Below the pieces are notes generated by a model that was not told where the DNA came from, did not search any database, and worked only from the letters and a program-made list of their open reading frames with translations. From assembly GCF_020193575.1 (NCBI RefSeq), contig NZ_JADYVD010000007.1, positions 62,001 through 126,000 on the forward strand: a DNA stretch of 64,000 nt. Direction: 5' to 3'. The translations under genes and the position numbers were made by a program. Source of the stretch: Ensifer sp. IC4062 (GTDB taxonomy: Bacteria > Pseudomonadota > Alphaproteobacteria > Rhizobiales > Rhizobiaceae). Positions 61,531 through 64,000 of the stretch are shown in pieces (the first letter of the stretch is position 1; each line of letters starts with the position of its first letter).

Positions 61531-62172
61531 ATGAGAGTCAGCCGCGCACAGGCGGAAGAAAACCGCCGCACGGTTATTGAGGTCGCCGGTCGTCTCTTTC
61601 GGGAGCGCGGTTTTGACGGCATCGGCCTGAATGACCTGATGAAAGGCGCCGGCCTTACACAGGGCGGCTTCTACAAGCAGTTCGAGTCGAAGGAAGATCT
61701 CATCGTCCAGGCATCTGCCAAGGCTCTCGAGAACGGCGCAGCGAATTGGGCGAGGGTCATTGCAAAGGCAGCCCAAAAGCCGCTCAGCGCGCTCGTTCGA
61801 TTTTATCTTTCCGAACCGCATCGCCAGGAAAAGGCGGAAGGCTGCGCCCTGGCTGCGCTCGCGCCGGACGCTGCCCGACGCAGCCCCGCGCTACGCCAGA
61901 CTTTTGAAGCCGCGATCAAGCACCATCTCGACATTCTCGACGGACTGGTCGCGCCGTCTCCGGGAGACGATGCTCGAGACAGGTCGATTGTCGCGCTCTC
62001 GACCATGGTCGGCGCGCTGGTCCTTTCGCGCGCCGTGGACGATGAGCAGCTATCGAGACGATTCCTGCAAGCGGCCGCCGATGGAGTGCTGGAAGGCGTC
62101 GACGGCGATGCTTCTGAAAGGGAGCTCCAATGTCAGGCGGAGACACTCCTACCTACAGCGCCGCGCGTCTAA
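61531..62172 (+). CDS. TetR/AcrR family regulator
   Basis: The start at 61531 (MRVSRAQAEENRRTVIEVAG) follows CAGGAG and gives 213 residues. The helix-turn-helix (about 10-58) contains LFRERGFDGIGLNDLMKGAG and LTQGGFYKQFESKEDLI; the C-terminal domain has EGCALAALAPDAARRSPALR, as in the TetR_C group near quinone or aldehyde genes. The last residues (LLPTAPRV) and stop are encoded by an inserted intergenic repeat, so the native C-terminus was replaced. It is likely to act on its own promoter palindrome. Confidence 0.9.
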   Translation: MRVSRAQAEENRRTVIEVAGRLFRERGFDGIGLNDLMKGAGLTQGGFYKQFESKEDLIVQASAKALENGAANWARVIAKAAQKPLSALVRFYLSEPHRQEKAEGCALAALAPDAARRSPALRQTFEAAIKHHLDILDGLVAPSPGDDARDRSIVALSTMVGALVLSRAVDDEQLSRRFLQAAADGVLEGVDGDASERELQCQAETLLPTAPRV

Positions 62173-62260
62173 TCAGACGCGCAAAGGACGCTGTAGCGCT
62201 TTGAAATTACTGCATGTCTTAGTCCCTAAATCGGGGTCGATTCCAGGAGACATGCAGTAG
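62153..62260. repeat. Two-palindrome intergenic repeat, inverted, entering the TetR gene
   Basis: Complete element: CTACAGCGCCGCGCGTC with GACGCGCAAAGGACGCTGTAG, linker CGCTTTGAAATTA, CTGCATGTCTTAGTCCCTAA with GGAGACATGCAG. Its first 20 bases form the end of the TetR coding sequence, including the TAA. Confidence 0.88.
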
Positions 62261-62297
62261 CCTTTACCGCTTTTCCTCCAACCGGAAGGGGCCTTGC

Positions 62298-63491
62298 ATG
62301 TCCAATCCATCTGATCCGATTGTCATCGTCTCCGCTGTGAGGTCGCCGCTTGGCCGCTTCATAGGAGATCTTGCGCCAATCACGGCGAGCGCTCTCGGCG
62401 CCCATGTCATTCGCGCCGCCCTCGAACGGGCGCAATTGTCCCCCGATCGGCCGGACGAGGTTTTGATGGGCTGCGTGCTTCCTGCGGGCCAGGGACAGGC
62501 GCCAGCCCGCCAGGCGGCGCGCGGCGCAGGCCTGCCCGATGGCGTCGGCGCGACGACGATCAACAAGGTTTGCGGTTCGGGCATGAAGGCGACCATGCTG
62601 GCGCATGATCTTGTTCGCGCCGGGTCGGCCGATGTCGTTATCGCCGGCGGCATGGAGTCGATGTCGAACGCGCCCTACCTGCTTGCCAAGGCACGCGCCG
62701 GCCTTCGTGCCGGGCATGACCGGATCTTCGATCACATGATGCTCGACGGGCTGGAGGATGCCTATGAACCGGGCCGTCCGATGGGTGACTTCGGCGAGGC
62801 TGCAGCCGAGGCCTACCAGTTCACGCGGGCCGATCAGGACGCCTATGCGGTCGAAACGCTGACCCGCGCCCGCAATGCTATCGAAACAAATGCCTTTGCC
62901 GGCGAGATCGCGCCGGTCACCGTCGCCGGCAAGGGCGGCGAGAAGATTGTCGACACCGACGAACATCCGCTGAAGGTGTCACCGGAGAAGATCCCGAACC
63001 TGAAGCCGGCTTTTCGCGCCAATGGCACGATCACCGCGGCCAGTGCATCTGCCAACGCCGATGGCGCCGCGGCGCTCGTCTTGACCCGCCGCTCCATCGC
63101 CGAGCGCGAGGGCTTGCCGATTCTTGCCGAGATCAAGGGACATGCGACGCATAGCCAGGAGCCGGCTTGGTATACGACAGCGCCGATTCCCGCGATCCGC
63201 AAGTTGCTGGAGAAGACCGGTTGGGGCGTCGATGACGTCGACCTCTTCGAAATCAACGAAGCCTTTGCCGTTGTGGCGATGGCGGCGGCCAAGGACCTCG
63301 GGATCGCTCGCGACCGGCTGAACGTCAACGGCGGCGCCTGCGCGCTCGGTCATCCGATCGGCGCCACCGGAGCGAGGCTGATCGTCACCCTGCTGCATGC
63401 CTTGGCGCGGCGAGGCTTGTCGAAAGGTGTCGCGGCACTATGCATCGGCGGCGGCGAGGCCACCGCGATCGCCATTGAGCGCCCGCGTTGA
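62298..63491 (+). CDS. Acetyl-CoA C-acyltransferase (thiolase)
   Basis: A 397-residue thiolase of normal length. The acylated Cys92 lies in NKVCGSGMKA, NEAFAVVAMA holds the middle motif, and GGACALGHPIGATGAR and CIGGGEATAI give the second catalytic His and Cys. It condenses or cleaves 3-ketoacyl-CoA; whether biosynthetic (PhaA-like) or beta-oxidative cannot be decided here. It is followed after 100 bases by a KAS II gene, an unusual neighbour that suggests a polyketide- or fatty-acid-related function. Confidence 0.93.
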   Translation: MSNPSDPIVIVSAVRSPLGRFIGDLAPITASALGAHVIRAALERAQLSPDRPDEVLMGCVLPAGQGQAPARQAARGAGLPDGVGATTINKVCGSGMKATMLAHDLVRAGSADVVIAGGMESMSNAPYLLAKARAGLRAGHDRIFDHMMLDGLEDAYEPGRPMGDFGEAAAEAYQFTRADQDAYAVETLTRARNAIETNAFAGEIAPVTVAGKGGEKIVDTDEHPLKVSPEKIPNLKPAFRANGTITAASASANADGAAALVLTRRSIAEREGLPILAEIKGHATHSQEPAWYTTAPIPAIRKLLEKTGWGVDDVDLFEINEAFAVVAMAAAKDLGIARDRLNVNGGACALGHPIGATGARLIVTLLHALARRGLSKGVAALCIGGGEATAIAIERPR

Positions 63492-63591
63492 GAGCACTGC
63501 GACCGAGGCAGTTATCAACCTAGTTAAAAACAAGGCATCCCGTGCTGCCGACAGTACGGGCCGTAAGCCGGCATGTCAGGAAGGAAAACCG

Positions 63592-64000
63592 ATGCGTCGC
63601 ATTGTGGTAACGGGGATGGGGGCGGTCAGCCCTCTTGCAGCAGGAGTGGAGGCGACCTGGTCGCGGCTCCTTGCCGGAAATTCAGGGATAAGACCTCTGC
63701 CTGAGGAGACTGTTGCCGATCTCGGCTGCAAGATCGGCGGCACAGTGCCCTCCCGAGCGGATGATCCTGCGGCTGGTTTCGATCCCGATGTGATCGTTCC
63801 GCCAAAGGATCAGCGCAAGATGGACCGCTTTATCCTCTTCGCCCTTGCAGCCGCGGAGGAGGCAATCGCGCAATCGGGCTGGAAAGCGGTTACGGCACGC
63901 GAGCAGACCCGGATAGCGACGGTGATAGCGTCCGGCATCGGCGGATTCCCGGCTATTTCGGAAGCCGTACGCACGGCGGATCAGCGCGGCGTGCGGCGGC
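63592..64000 (+). CDS. fabF: Beta-ketoacyl-ACP synthase II, N-terminal part
   Basis: From ATG 63592 (AGGAAGG upstream) the frame runs open to the window end: RRIVVTGMGAVSPLAAGVEA, LAGNSGIRPLPEE, DQRKMDRFILFALAAAEEAI and TVIASGIGGFPAISEAV, all typical of the KAS I/II N-terminal half. The catalytic Cys would lie beyond the window. It elongates acyl chains on ACP by condensing malonyl-ACP. This copy follows a thiolase gene rather than acpP, so it may be an accessory FabF paralogue. Confidence 0.88.
   Translation, partial: MRRIVVTGMGAVSPLAAGVEATWSRLLAGNSGIRPLPEETVADLGCKIGGTVPSRADDPAAGFDPDVIVPPKDQRKMDRFILFALAAAEEAIAQSGWKAVTAREQTRIATVIASGIGGFPAISEAVRTADQRGVRR

Overview
The window reads as GC-rich alphaproteobacterial DNA, most likely a Sinorhizobium/Ensifer-type rhizobium. 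This rests on codon use, on gene families typical of rhizobia, and on many short palindromic intergenic repeats of the RIME type and two or three other families that I associate with Sinorhizobium intergenic DNA. No rRNA, tRNA, CRISPR array, phage module or transposase gene was seen. Gene density is ordinary and operons are short, which suits an accessory or mixed chromosomal/megaplasmid region.

Layout. 1-9.3 kb: methionine sulfoxide repair (msrA, msrB) with an amidase; a TetR-controlled DUF1127-trxB unit; a YeeE/YedE sulfur-compound permease; a lone pyruvate-dehydrogenase E1-alpha paralogue; an NAD-dependent epimerase. 9.3-16.2 kb: an AhpD-like/cupin operon divergent from a MocR regulator, a VOC protein, a frameshifted EamA permease, small secreted and membrane proteins, and a stretch of decayed DNA. 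16.2-23.2 kb: a tripartite tricarboxylate transporter (tctCBA), a GntR regulator with two winged helices and an AcnA-type aconitase, which together look like uptake plus metabolism of a C6 tricarboxylate. 23.3-28.7 kb: dienelactone hydrolase, D-Ala-D-Ala ligase, and a leftward operon of one PtsN-like EIIA protein, three Rnk-like proteins and a small membrane protein.

28.7-35.8 kb is regulatory: a large FixL/DctB-type sensor kinase, a stand-alone receiver, a FixJ-like regulator, and two homologous RNA-like elements about 1.3 kb apart in opposite orientation, each with a conserved CU-rich anti-Shine-Dalgarno motif. 35.9-40.7 kb: a sugar-type ABC importer (binding protein and two oversized permeases, no ATPase gene) and a cysteine-motif class III cyclase. 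40.7-45.2 kb: a DUF2946-YcnI-CopCD copper operon and an amidohydrolase broken by two frameshifts. 45.2-64 kb: hydrolase/LysR pair, P-loop kinase, a candidate AbcR-like small RNA, O-methyltransferase, membrane-tethered cyclase, L,D-transpeptidase, FMN reductase, winged-helix/TPR regulator, C45 acyltransferase, a collapsed TetR/alcohol-dehydrogenase locus followed by a cupin, then TetR, thiolase and the start of a KAS II gene.

The most interesting signals are non-coding: the inverted pair of sRNA-like elements at 34.4/35.7 kb, the AbcR-like element at 49.6 kb, the orphan leftward terminator at 28.6 kb, and one repeat element sitting inside another at 48.5 kb. Among protein systems the Rnk/PtsN operon and the tctCBA-GntR-aconitase cluster merit attention. 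All functional calls come from motif recognition by eye; no database search was run.
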